Counted from the stretch's first letter, positions 51,131-61,431 are shown. The stretch is DNA of 64,000 nt from CAVQBP01 sp963710745 (GCA_963710745.1 CAVQBP010000011.1:131812-195811), one strand, 5' to 3'. Made by a program: numbers and translations. The notes: generated by a model not told the origin, from the sequence alone.

Positions 51131-53641
51131 ATGAAAAATTTGGATATTAAGAATATAACAATTCTGGTAACATTTCTGCTTACAATAACATTAGGCGCTC
51201 AAACCAACACAAAAACTTATACAGATCCCGCAGAGATATTTACTAACCCTCCCGAAAGTGCTAAACCCGGAGTTTTGTGGATGTGGATGGGTTCAAATAT
51301 AAGTAAAGAAGGTATTAAAAAAGATCTTGAAGCATTAAAGGAAGAAGGATTTAACAGGACAACAATGTTTAGTCTTGCGGATGTAACTACTCCATGGGCT
51401 GATGAAATCGATAAAAGTCCCACACCGCAAATTATTGCATGGACAGAACCATGGTGGAAACTTGTTCGTTATGCTGCAGAAGAATCAAAACGGCTGGGTA
51501 TGGATTTCGGAATGTTTAACGGGGCAGGTTATGAATCGAGCGGAGGTACATGGATAACCCCTGAACTTTCTATGCAGGAAATATGCTGGTCACAGAAAAG
51601 AATCTCAGGTAATCAGCATATAAATATTGAACTTTGCCGGCCTTTTGTAGATCCCCACGCAAATCAGCCTTACCCTGTTTATGATCCCGAAACAGGATTG
51701 GTTGAAAAGCCTCAGATTAAGGCGCGGAAAACATACTATAAAGATATTGCTGTGCTGGCTGCTCCTGCAAAAGGTATTGTATCAAGGAACAGTATAATCG
51801 ATTTAACGGGAAAAATGGATTCTACCGGAAATTTTGAATGGAATGCTCCTGAAGGTGATTGGATTATCTACAGGTTCGGACATACTACTATGGGTACATT
51901 AATTCAGCCTGCCCAGTGGAAAGCAACAGGACTTGAATGCGATAAAATGAGTAAGAAAGCAGTAGAGTTCCATATAGATCATGTTATAAATGAAATTAAA
52001 AAACATCTCGGTGATTTAATCGGTACCGGTTTTACTCATGTTCATTTTGACAGTTATGAAGCCGGTACCCCTACATGGACACCCAAAATGAGAGAAGAGT
52101 TTTTAACCAGAAGAGGTTACGATCTTCTCCCCTATTTAATTACATTTGCCGGCAGAACAATTGATAATGAAAATGAAACCAAAAAGTTTAAAGATGATTT
52201 TGATGCTACTATAAAAGACTTATACCGGGATGTCTACTTTAAAACTATATCCGATAAACTGCGTGAAGCTCATCTTAGATTTTTGTGTGAACCATACGGC
52301 GGACCATGGAGGCAGGATGATATTATGCCGCTGGTTCATGATGTAATGACCGAGTTCTGGACAACTAATGGAAAATTTTCTCCTTATGAATTAGAACCTA
52401 CAGTTGCTGCTTTGCGTAAATCAGGACAGAATATTATTGAAGCAGAAGCGTTTACAGGACATCCGGATGACAGCAGATGGGATGAAACTCCTGCCTGGTT
52501 AAAACCGATTGGTGATGCTGCATTCTGTGCAGGAGTGAACCGCTTTGTTCTGCACAGATTCGTAGAACAGCCATGGGATGATCAGTACAAACCGGGTGCA
52601 ACGATGGGTCAATGGGGTACGCATTTCGATAGAACACAAACATGGTGGAAACCATTCAAAGCCACGGTAAAATACTGGACAAGGTGTCAGGCCCTGCTGC
52701 AATGGGGAAAAATTGTCCTCCCTTTTAATGATGATTTTTCTGTAGCGGATAGTACTGGTAATATTTCATTGAAGTCGATTCACAGAAATCTGGATAATAT
52801 AGATATATATTTTGTTGCAAATACAGCGCGTGCAGCCGGATCGGCAACCTGCACCTTTAAAGTTTCGGGCATGCAGCCGGAACTCTGGGATCCTGTTACC
52901 GGTTCGATGAGGGCTCTTCCGCAGTATAAAAATAAAAATGGATATACATCTATACCTTTGAAATTTGCCGAAGCACAAAGTTTTTTTATAGTCTTCAGAA
53001 ATAAGAGCAGTCAAACAGAATCGACCGTGAGAAGTAATTTTCCTGATCTTAAAGAAGCCGTTGAATTAAAAAAACCATGGCTGGTGCAATTTGACTCAGC
53101 ATGGGGTGGTCCGGCTCAGCCTGTAACTTTTGATACTCTCCGGGACTGGATAACCCGTGCCGAACCAGGAATTAAATATTACAGCGGAACTGCGGTTTAC
53201 AAAACGGTATTTAATGTAAATTCAAATTTATTAAATAATAGAACAACTCAATTCTTTTTAGATTTAGGCAGTGTTAAATGTATTGCACGGATTAAACTAA
53301 ACAATAAAGATCTTGGTGTTGTATGGACTGCGCCGTGGCATATTCAAATACCTCAAGGAATACTTAGAGGAGAAAGTAATGAACTTATTATTGAAGTAAC
53401 AAATGTATGGGCAAACCGGTTGATTGGAGATGAACAGCAGCCTGAAGACTGTAAATGGCTTCCGGGTTATATCTGGAAAGGGAGATTTCTGCAGGAGTTC
53501 CCTGATTGGTTCTTAAAAAAAGAACCGCGGCCGTCAAAAGGAAGATATTGCTTTACAACATGGAACTATTTTACAAAAGATTCTCCGCTGGTTCCGTCCG
53601 GTTTAATAGGACCGGTCAGGATAATGACCGCCAAAGAATAA
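51131..53641 (+). CDS. GH106-like glycoside hydrolase
   Basis: A secreted 836-residue enzyme. The signal peptide ends ITLGAQ. The GH106-type catalytic region (about 30-600) has DPAEIFTNPPESAKPGVLWM (start), DLEALKEEGFNRTTMFSLAD, FGMFNGAGYESSGGTWI, HVHFDSYEAGTPTWTPKM, EAEAFTGHPDD and AGVNRFVLHRFVEQPWDD. A galactose-binding-like beta-sandwich ends the protein (LGVVWTAPWHIQIPQG, ELIIEVTNVWANRLIGDEQQ). Characterised GH106 members are alpha-L-rhamnosidases, but the family label covers many uncharacterised proteins, so another deoxy-sugar or uronic acid is possible. It is the last gene of the plus-strand block, convergent with the next. The frame is intact. Confidence 0.82.
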   Translation: MKNLDIKNITILVTFLLTITLGAQTNTKTYTDPAEIFTNPPESAKPGVLWMWMGSNISKEGIKKDLEALKEEGFNRTTMFSLADVTTPWADEIDKSPTPQIIAWTEPWWKLVRYAAEESKRLGMDFGMFNGAGYESSGGTWITPELSMQEICWSQKRISGNQHINIELCRPFVDPHANQPYPVYDPETGLVEKPQIKARKTYYKDIAVLAAPAKGIVSRNSIIDLTGKMDSTGNFEWNAPEGDWIIYRFGHTTMGTLIQPAQWKATGLECDKMSKKAVEFHIDHVINEIKKHLGDLIGTGFTHVHFDSYEAGTPTWTPKMREEFLTRRGYDLLPYLITFAGRTIDNENETKKFKDDFDATIKDLYRDVYFKTISDKLREAHLRFLCEPYGGPWRQDDIMPLVHDVMTEFWTTNGKFSPYELEPTVAALRKSGQNIIEAEAFTGHPDDSRWDETPAWLKPIGDAAFCAGVNRFVLHRFVEQPWDDQYKPGATMGQWGTHFDRTQTWWKPFKATVKYWTRCQALLQWGKIVLPFNDDFSVADSTGNISLKSIHRNLDNIDIYFVANTARAAGSATCTFKVSGMQPELWDPVTGSMRALPQYKNKNGYTSIPLKFAEAQSFFIVFRNKSSQTESTVRSNFPDLKEAVELKKPWLVQFDSAWGGPAQPVTFDTLRDWITRAEPGIKYYSGTAVYKTVFNVNSNLLNNRTTQFFLDLGSVKCIARIKLNNKDLGVVWTAPWHIQIPQGILRGESNELIIEVTNVWANRLIGDEQQPEDCKWLPGYIWKGRFLQEFPDWFLKKEPRPSKGRYCFTTWNYFTKDSPLVPSGLIGPVRIMTAKE

Positions 53642-53742
53642 GGCATATCAGTTCATGTTTTTCGATAAACTTAACAAGACTTCAATAATGAATATTAATA
53701 CGGTCACACTATCACCTGCCATTCTGAGTGACTTTGCTGCGT

Positions 53743-53761
53743 CAGACTGATTATCAGTCTG
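53743..53761. terminator. Hairpin between convergent genes
   Basis: CAGACTGA-TTA-TCAGTCTG is a perfect 8-base stem with a 3-base loop, in the 210-base gap between two convergent genes. Neighbouring 'CCATTCTGAGTGA' and 'AACCAGTCGAAGACTATCATG' resemble the repeats at 4.3-4.5 kb. It could act as a bidirectional terminator, although no clear T tract follows. Confidence 0.45.
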
Positions 53762-53850
53762 AACCAGTCGAAGACTATCATGCTTTCCGGTATTACGAAC
53801 TGCAGCTCTTCATGTGTTTCAGTTCTCCGGAACTGAATACACTCCGTTAT

Positions 53851-56567
53851 TCACTTAACAGTAATCTCATCTACAAAAATCCAGGATTTGTTTCCTGCTC
53901 CCGGATGCCATGGCGGACATACTCCTATATTTTTTGCTAATACCCTGATGAACCTGGCTTTCTCATTATTTAATATTACATCATATTTTTTTATCTCCGT
54001 TATCTTATTATGCTGCAGCAATGTATCCGGCGCAGTACTAAAAACTTCCTTAAAATTTTTTCCGTCTTCTGAGATAAAATATTTAATTTCTTCGGGTAAA
54101 AAGATCCATGAACCGGGGCTGTTGAGAAAATCTGTTTTAATTTCTTTTATATTTTTGATTTTCCTTAAATCAAGAATCGCATCAAAATCGTTTCCTTCAA
54201 AACCCAGCCAGTTCCCGTCACCTGGGTTTAAGGTCCCGTGGATTCCATCTATTAATGAAGCTGCCCCAAGTGCACTGTATTTTGGATTCGGAGCATACTT
54301 TAGATTGATCTTTGTTTTTTCTGTTCTTTTGTAATTCATTACTGAAACAGGACTAATCTGCTTATCCTTTACTGCAGCTGCTTTTACTATAGCCGTTGAA
54401 TTAATTTCAAAGGGATTTTTATACCGTAATGAATTCTCATCCGGATTACTTCCATTAAGGGTATAGTAAATTCCGGCACTGTCAATTGATGTGATTGATA
54501 CAGAAACGGGTTCATCAATATCAAACTCCGGCTTAAAAGGTAATATCTGCGGAGGGAGAATTGTTTTGTCATTTGGATCTTTAACCGCCAGCATTGAAGT
54601 ATCTATAATTTCTCTAGGCTGATTATTTCTGCTGAAGTATATATCAGCATTACTTTTCCCCTCATTAAATTCAGATTCTAATCTCAATTTATGAAAGCCC
54701 GGGTTCAGAAAGAGCTCTTTTATTTTATTTTTATCGGATAATGAATTGGCATCATAAGATATTAATTTATTATCTATAAAAAGACGTGAGTGATTCAGAG
54801 TAATAAGAAAGAACCTGTAATTTCCTTCTCTGTTTATTTTCAAATATCCCCTGAATATAAGCCCATACTTATTTTTATTCAGCATTAAACTTTTTAAATC
54901 AAACACTTTTGTATAGCCGGTGTTTGAAGGAGTAGAATTTATCCAGTTAAAATTTTTGTCTGCATTAATATCCGGGTAATATGAAAATTCCAAACCATCA
55001 TAAACCGATTCCACATTCAGTTTTTTTATATTTGATACAACTCCATTTTTATCATATGATACAGCTTTTATTATTGCCGGCTTTTTAACAGTAAATGGAT
55101 GTGCATACTGAACTGAATTACGGCCTGGTTCACTTCCGTCAATACTATAGTAAACATGTTTACCGGACGATGAATTAATTTCTATATCTGCATTAAATTT
55201 ATTCTGTTTCAAAATTTTAATTTCGGGTGATGGGTATAATTTTTCAGGGATCGCAGACAAACCAATTTCTTTACGGAGTTTAGCCATGGCCCAGCACCAC
55301 CAGGCTGCCTGTTCGCCATTGCCGGGATCAACAATTTTCCAAACTCCATTGTACATTTTTTTTAATTTTTTCTGATTTAAATATTCAATGGAATGATCTG
55401 AACCTGTAGTAAGAAAACTGTTTTCCATATAAACCGGTTCATTATGTTGTATAACTGCAAGCATAGATAAAATCTGATTAATCCATTCCCAGTCCTTTTC
55501 TTCTCTTGCATACTCTATTTCCCATCCGATTCCTTTTCCGATCATCTGCCCGGAAAATCCCCGTTCGGCCAGTTTTCAGTCGGCATCCATGTAATATTAT
55601 TCCACCGCTGCATCATTTGCTTTTTCATTTCATCTATTGTATTCTTCAAAATCTTATGCTCTAATGGTTCCCATTGAGCAGCAACAGGAGAAAGGTTAAC
55701 CCAGCTGAAACCTAAGAATGGAATGTTGGCATCTCCTTCTTTTGAAAGGAGTTCGAGATATAATTTTTTACCATTCAATTCCCTTGTCATATATTTGTCA
55801 ATACCTGACTTCAATGTTTCAAGTCTTTGTTTCCACAAATTCATTCTTGTACTTTCATTTCTTCTCCTTGCTACCTTAATCATTGTTTCAAGTGCAGCGC
55901 CGGTAAAACACTGAGTGAGCAAATCGTAATTTGTGGGTAAAGGCCGGGAATGTTCAAAGTTAAAATTGTGGATCAAATCAGGAATAAATCTCTTCTTATC
56001 CGAACCCAAATAAGGCTTTTCCGTTGACCGATCCATTAGACCTGCCACAAAATTCCAGGTACTGTCTTCAAATGAAGTTCGGCCGCGTTTAAGCGCCAGT
56101 TGTGCCCATGCTAAGATATTGTGCGCCTGCCCGTCTATCTGATCAGTCTTTCCGATTATATAGATTGAATCCCTCTCCATGTTTCCAGTACGTATAATCG
56201 TTTTGCCAATAACATGCGGGACCCTGTTCATTTTATACATTTTCATAACCTTAAAAACAAACTTTAACAGCAGTTCCGCTTTGTCATAATTTTTTGTTTC
56301 GAGCAGGAGTGGTACCATTGCACCGACAGTCCTGCAGTACATCCCGTCATACTGCCCTGTTAATGATTCCTGCAGATAACCATCATTATCAATACGCGAC
56401 AAAAGGCTGTAATATGTGTTTGAATACAGACGTGTAAAAAAATCAGAGGAAAGTTTCTGCTTTACAATTTGCGGGATATCATCTTTTTGTCCGAGTGAAG
56501 AACTTGAGAAGATAAATACAATTAATATAACGGTTAAGAAAAAAAGTATAACAGTACGAACTCTCAT
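53851..56567 (-). CDS. Unassigned (alpha/alpha)-barrel-like protein with CHB_HEX, PA14 and discoidin modules (one frameshift)
   Basis: I do not recognise the catalytic family. The ATG at 56,567 leads directly into a strong signal sequence (MRVRTVILFFLTVILIVFIF). Residues about 40-440 are helical with aromatic and acidic motifs typical of six-hairpin glycosidases: GYLQESLTGQYDGMYCRTVG, KTDQIDGQAHNILAWAQLAL, WMPTENWPNGDF joined to GQMIGKGIGWEIEYAREE, and NGEQAAWWCWAMAKLRKEIG. A CHB_HEX, a PA14-like domain (GLIFRGYLKINREGNYRFFL), a second CHB_HEX and the shared discoidin module ending CPPWHPGAGNKSWIF and VDEITVK follow. One base is missing near 55,555. It follows the sulfatase by 17 bases. A new glycoside hydrolase family is plausible. 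Confidence 0.7.
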
Positions 56568-56583
56568 TGTAACACTAAAACTT

Positions 56584-58548
56584 TTATTTAACACTAATCT
56601 CATCAACAAAAACCCAGGCTTTCCCGCCTTTTCCCTGATGCCATGAGGGACAGACTTTAATACTCTTAGCATATATCTTAATGTACCTGCATTTTGTATC
56701 GGTCAATGTTTTCTCAAATGAGTTGACTTCCAGATTTATATTGGGTTTTACATCATGACTTAAAGACGAGACCTCTTTAAAATTTTTATTGTCGTCTGAG
56801 ATGAAATATTCAACAATCTCCGGTAAAAAGATCCAGGACAACTGGTTTTCAAGAAAACCAACCGAAATATTTTTTATTGATTTTACTTCACCTAAATCCA
56901 CTACTGCCTCAAAATCGGTTCCTTCAAATCCCAGCCAGTTTCCGTCATTGTAATCATAAGATCCGGACCATCCGTCAACCAGCAACGATTCTTTTCCCCC
57001 TGCATATTTAATGTTCGGCGGATATTTTAATTTTAAAGTTTTGCCGACTGCCAAATGATTTACAAATTTTACCCTGCTTTCCCCTATTCTTCCGGGCTCC
57101 CTGTTTTCCTTTCCTTTTATTCCTGTTAACCGATCACCGAGTTCATGCCTTGCTTTATCACCGATTTTTTTCAGCTCAGCCACTATATCAGGATGCTGAT
57201 CAAGAACATCCTTTCTTTCTTCAACGTCATCTTTCAGATTATACAATTCATAACCGATTTTCTTCTGCCAGGTTGGTCCGGGGAATCCATCTTTACCGGG
57301 AGTCATTCCTTCGTAACTTCTTTGAACGCAGGGAAAATAAAGCTTCCAGTCTTTTTTTCGCACGGCAATTAAATCGTAATCATAATAATACCAGAACTCA
57401 TCTCTTGGATTTGCACTTTCTTCATTATACATCAAAGGTAAAATATTTACGCCGTCAATTTTATTTTCAGGAAGTTTTTCACCGGTAATTTTTGCGAAGG
57501 TGGGTAATAAATCGATAGTAGATGCCATCTTATTACTTATTGTACCAGCCGGAATTTTAGCCGGCCATCTCATTACACATGGAACTCTGTCGCCGCCTTC
57601 CCACATTGTACCTTTCCCTTCGCGCAAAGGATAGGCAGAACCGGCGTGATTCCCGAAATTTAACCATGGTCCGTTATCACTTGTAAACACAACTAAAGTA
57701 TTTTCATCAATTCCATTTTCCTTCAGAGCTTTAAAAACTTCACCAACCGACCAATCTATTTCTTCAATTACATCCCCGAATAAACCTCTTTCACTTTTAC
57801 CTTTAAATTTATCGGATACTGCAATCGGTACATGAGGCATGGAGTGAGCGAAATAGAGAAAGAATTTATTCTTTGAATTTCTATTGATAAATTTTACTGC
57901 ATGTTCGGTATATTTGGTTGTAAGCTGAGCCTGGTCATTTAAATCTTTAACAGCTTCTACAGGTTTATTTCCTTCAATTAATTTTAATTCCGGATAACCT
58001 GATTTCCAGCTGTCTTTCAGAGGTTTTCCATCGTAACCTACCGGCCACATATCATTCGAATACGGCAGACCGAAAAATTCATCGAAGCCCTGCTGAAGCG
58101 GCAGGAACTGTTTATGATGCCCCAAATGCCATTTACCGAATATCGCTGTTTTATAATTTCTCTTCTTTAAAAGCCTGGCAATGTTTTCTTCTTTAGGATT
58201 TAATCCAATGGTTGCAGACGGACCTAAGGCACCGCGTATACTTACTCTTTCGGAATAACAACCAGTTAATAATCCTGCTCTTGAAGCACTGCAGACTGCC
58301 GATGCAACATGAAAATCAGTAAAGATCATCCCCTCTTTTGCCATCTTGTCAACATGTGGTGTGGTATATCCTTTTGCACCAAACGGATCGATATCGGCAT
58401 ATCCCATATCATCACAAAAAATTATAATTATATTCGGCAGCTCGTCATCAGGTAAGAATTTAAATGAAGATAAATAAGGAGTTAGTGCAGCCGCCGATAT
58501 GCCTTTCCCAATATCGGTAATAAACTTCCTTCTTGAAACATTTTTCAT
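56584..58548 (-). CDS. Sulfatase (S1-type) with discoidin module
   Basis: A 654-residue arylsulfatase-family enzyme that would desulfate sugars in the periplasm. The N terminus has a twin-arginine-like signal (SRRKFITDIGKG). The catalytic domain shows IIIIFCDDMGYADIDPFG (metal-binding Asp pair), AVCSASRAGLLTG with Cys86 as the residue expected to become formylglycine, GKWHLGHHKQFLP, and VVFTSDNGPW. A C-terminal region contains ELYNLKDDVEERKDV, then the shared discoidin module ending CPSWHQGKGGKAWVF and VDEISVK. No CHB_HEX domain lies between them. It lies 34 bases downstream of GH3. Activation needs a formylglycine-generating enzyme, which is not in the window. The frame is intact. Confidence 0.92.
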   Translation of the reverse strand: MKNVSRRKFITDIGKGISAAALTPYLSSFKFLPDDELPNIIIIFCDDMGYADIDPFGAKGYTTPHVDKMAKEGMIFTDFHVASAVCSASRAGLLTGCYSERVSIRGALGPSATIGLNPKEENIARLLKKRNYKTAIFGKWHLGHHKQFLPLQQGFDEFFGLPYSNDMWPVGYDGKPLKDSWKSGYPELKLIEGNKPVEAVKDLNDQAQLTTKYTEHAVKFINRNSKNKFFLYFAHSMPHVPIAVSDKFKGKSERGLFGDVIEEIDWSVGEVFKALKENGIDENTLVVFTSDNGPWLNFGNHAGSAYPLREGKGTMWEGGDRVPCVMRWPAKIPAGTISNKMASTIDLLPTFAKITGEKLPENKIDGVNILPLMYNEESANPRDEFWYYYDYDLIAVRKKDWKLYFPCVQRSYEGMTPGKDGFPGPTWQKKIGYELYNLKDDVEERKDVLDQHPDIVAELKKIGDKARHELGDRLTGIKGKENREPGRIGESRVKFVNHLAVGKTLKLKYPPNIKYAGGKESLLVDGWSGSYDYNDGNWLGFEGTDFEAVVDLGEVKSIKNISVGFLENQLSWIFLPEIVEYFISDDNKNFKEVSSLSHDVKPNINLEVNSFEKTLTDTKCRYIKIYAKSIKVCPSWHQGKGGKAWVFVDEISVK

Positions 58549-58582
58549 GTCAACTCCTGGAAAAAATTTATAAGGATAAAAT

Positions 58583-61249
58583 TTACTTAACTTTTATTTT
58601 GTCCATTAGTCTTATATCCTTGGATGAAGCACCAATCATAATTTTAAAATCTCCCGGCTCGACAACTCTCTGCAGTTTTTTATTAATCATCGACAATAAA
58701 TCAGGAGTAATATTAAACTGAACTTCCCTGGTTTCACCTGCAGTGAGATGAATTCTTTTAAATCCTTTTAATTCCATAACAGGTGTGGCAACTGAAGAGT
58801 AGATATCTCTGATGTATAATTGAGCAACTTCATCTCCATCAGCTTTACCCGTATTTTTTATTTTGAAACTTGCAGTAATATTTTCATTTGGAGTAATTTC
58901 TTTTTTATCAAAAGTCAGGCCGCTGTATTCAAACTTTGTATAACTTAGTCCATACCCGAAAGGAAACAACGGCTGTCCTGTTAGATTCACGTAATCATCT
59001 CCCCTGCCGGTCGGTTCGTGATTATAATACAACGGAAGCTGTCCTTCAAATACAGGGAAAGTAATCGGCAGTCTGCCTGCAGGATTATAATCCCCGAATA
59101 AAACATTGGCAACTGCATCGCCTCCCATTTCGCCGGGGTACCAGACATCAAGAATGCCGGGAATTTTATTTATCCAGTTTTCCATAGTTATTGCACTACC
59201 TCCGACCAGTATAACCACCGTTGGAGTTCCGGTTTCTGCAACTTCCTTTATTAATTCTTCCTGGTGTCCGGGTAATCTTAGTATTGCCCTGTCCCGGAAT
59301 TCTCCTTCATCAATTCCTGCAGCAATAATAGCTACATCACTTTGTTTTGCCAAATCAACTGCTTTATTAATTTCCTGCTGCCAGTTATTTCTGACACCTG
59401 CATCCCAGATAAGTTTAACCTTTACATTACCGTCTGTTGTATAAAACTGAATTTTAATATTATAATCTTTTCCCTTCTGAAATTCATATGGGAATGTTGC
59501 CGTTCCGTAAGATTTTTGGATCCAGTTATTTATTATCAGCTTATCATTTATAAATAATTTATATCCGTCGTTACCTTCAATCCCGATATTTACTTTTCCA
59601 TCTTCCGGTCCGATAATTTTTCCTTCCCACATTACAGAATACCAGTCACGCTCTATTATTTTCTGATCCGGCGGAAAGAGCGTCCATCTGAAATCGATGA
59701 CTTTATCATTTCTCGTTAGAGCAGGCTCACCATCGAAATCCGGATTGTTAAAATATTTTCCGATTAATCCTTCTTCCTTAATTCCATTGTAAACACATGA
59801 TAAATATTCCGGCGGCACGGGAATAAATTCAATATTTTCTCTTCCTGGACCAGGAGCATATTCTACATCAGCTATTCCTTTTACTTTATCTTTAATTCCA
59901 TCAAGTATGTTAACAACGTTACCCGGAGGACGGCTGTATCCTCCAAGTCTTCCTTCTACAGCATCTGTTCCGATTACTGCAATTTTTTTCAGATCTTTTT
60001 TTAACGGCAGAATATTGTTTTCATTCTTAAGCAGGACAATTGATTCTTCGGCAGCTTGTTCCGCCAGCTTACGATGTTCCGGACTATCATTCAATTTTTT
60101 TGCTTCATCAGCATTCACGTAAGGATTTTCAAATAGTCCCATTTTAAATTTTGCCGTAAGGACTCTTCTTACAGCACTATCAATAACTGATTCCTTAATT
60201 AATCCTTTTTTAAAAGCATCATAGAAAATCGGATACTGCGAATATGAAGTCTGCAGTATAACATCCAGTCCCGCATCAATTGCTTTCTTTGTAGATTCAG
60301 TATAATTATGTGAAGTGAAGTGTAAATCATTAGCACCGCCGATTGCACCTGCATCAGAAATTACATAACCTTTAAATCCCCAGTCTTTTTTTAATGTTTG
60401 ATTTAAGAGCCAATCGTTTGCTGTGCATGGTGTTCCGTCATAGGAATTATAAGAAATCATAATTGATGTTGCATCTGCTTTTTGAACAGCAGCTTTAAAT
60501 GCAGGGAAATAAATTTGGTCCATCAGTCTCTTATTAAAATTGATAGGATAGCTGTCTCTTCCTCCGGCACCAACATTTGCAACAAAGTGTTTCGGAGTAG
60601 CAGCTACTTTCAGCTTTTCAAATTCAGATATAAATGCAACCCCCATTTCAGAAGTCAAGAACGGATCTTCTCCGTAAGACTCTTCAGTTCTGCCCCATCT
60701 TACATCGCGCGCAATATTAATTACAGGTGATAAAACCTGCCTTATTCCTCTTGACCGGACTTCCGATGCGATCGCATGTGCAACTTTATGCATAAGACTC
60801 GTATCAAATGCTGCAGCCAATCCGATAGACTGGGGAAAAGCAGTAGCTCCGGGTCTTATCAAACCATGGAGAGCTTCATCAAACGGAATAACCGGAATAC
60901 CTAAACGTGTTTCATTAACAAAATATTTTTGAATTTCGTTTATCTCTTTTGCTTCAGATTCTGCTGATCCGGAACTTCCATAGTCCATCATTTGTTCGGC
61001 AGTATTGTTTGACTTTGCCCTGGTGTTAAGCTGCAGACCGAAAATCCCGTTTCTGAACTTATCTTTCTCTTCGGATAAATCACCCGGGATCATATAGAGC
61101 TGCCAGAATTTTTCTTCCGGCGTCATCCGGGAAAGTAAATCCTCTACTCTTTTTTCTATAGATAGTTTAGGATTTTTGTAAGGCGGTTCCTGGCTATAAT
61201 TTGGTTTAATAAATAAAACGAGGAATAAAATGATAAATAGTTTTTTCAT
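58583..61249 (-). CDS. GH3 beta-glycosidase with PA14 insertion
   Basis: A secreted 888-residue GH3 enzyme. The signal peptide ends PNYSQ. The N-terminal TIM barrel includes SPVINIARDVRWGRTEESYG, ATPKHFVANVGAGG and GYVISDAGAIGG, where Asp299 is the expected nucleophile (SDA rather than the usual SDW). The second domain begins EQAAEESIVLLKNENNILPL and contains a PA14 insertion at roughly residues 485-635 (DWYSVMWEGKIIGPEDGKVN, GNDGYKLFIND). It ends with a fibronectin III-like domain (LFPFGYGLSYTKFEYSGL). Beta-glucosidase, beta-xylosidase or related exo-activity is possible. It has no shared discoidin ending. The frame is intact. It is upstream of the sulfatase in the same run. Confidence 0.92.
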   Translation of the reverse strand: MKKLFIILFLVLFIKPNYSQEPPYKNPKLSIEKRVEDLLSRMTPEEKFWQLYMIPGDLSEEKDKFRNGIFGLQLNTRAKSNNTAEQMMDYGSSGSAESEAKEINEIQKYFVNETRLGIPVIPFDEALHGLIRPGATAFPQSIGLAAAFDTSLMHKVAHAIASEVRSRGIRQVLSPVINIARDVRWGRTEESYGEDPFLTSEMGVAFISEFEKLKVAATPKHFVANVGAGGRDSYPINFNKRLMDQIYFPAFKAAVQKADATSIMISYNSYDGTPCTANDWLLNQTLKKDWGFKGYVISDAGAIGGANDLHFTSHNYTESTKKAIDAGLDVILQTSYSQYPIFYDAFKKGLIKESVIDSAVRRVLTAKFKMGLFENPYVNADEAKKLNDSPEHRKLAEQAAEESIVLLKNENNILPLKKDLKKIAVIGTDAVEGRLGGYSRPPGNVVNILDGIKDKVKGIADVEYAPGPGRENIEFIPVPPEYLSCVYNGIKEEGLIGKYFNNPDFDGEPALTRNDKVIDFRWTLFPPDQKIIERDWYSVMWEGKIIGPEDGKVNIGIEGNDGYKLFINDKLIINNWIQKSYGTATFPYEFQKGKDYNIKIQFYTTDGNVKVKLIWDAGVRNNWQQEINKAVDLAKQSDVAIIAAGIDEGEFRDRAILRLPGHQEELIKEVAETGTPTVVILVGGSAITMENWINKIPGILDVWYPGEMGGDAVANVLFGDYNPAGRLPITFPVFEGQLPLYYNHEPTGRGDDYVNLTGQPLFPFGYGLSYTKFEYSGLTFDKKEITPNENITASFKIKNTGKADGDEVAQLYIRDIYSSVATPVMELKGFKRIHLTAGETREVQFNITPDLLSMINKKLQRVVEPGDFKIMIGASSKDIRLMDKIKVK

Positions 61250-61372
61250 AATTTATTTTAAGATTTTTTTTAGTAAATAATTTTCAAATATTTCAGGTTA
61301 ACAGCTTAAATGACAAACTGTCGGCCGGCTGCATCGCGCAAACCTTCGAGATCACTTTTTAGGAAACGGTGT

Positions 61373-61406
61373 AACCTTGAAGGTTTTTTAAGCAACCTTC
61401 AAGGTT
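61373..61406. repeat. AACCTTGAAGGTT...AACCTTCAAGGTT hairpin
   Basis: Two 13-base self-complementary arms (61,373-61,385 and 61,394-61,406) pair across 8 bases. A third partial copy, AAACCTTCGAG, is at 61,340. Same repeat family as 6,781-6,813. It sits between the NPP and GH3 genes and might attenuate transcription. Confidence 0.6.
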
Positions 61407-61431
61407 TACCTAATAGTAATAATAATTCATT

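Noticed and set aside
53743..53761. Attachment site or tRNA-like fragment in the convergent gap
   Set aside because: Only one hairpin and partial repeats are visible; there is no integrase, no tRNA gene and no second copy forming direct repeats.
56568..56672. Earlier start for the unassigned protein at 56,672
   Set aside because: It would overlap the sulfatase C terminus in another frame and place 35 non-signal residues before the clear signal sequence beginning at 56,567.
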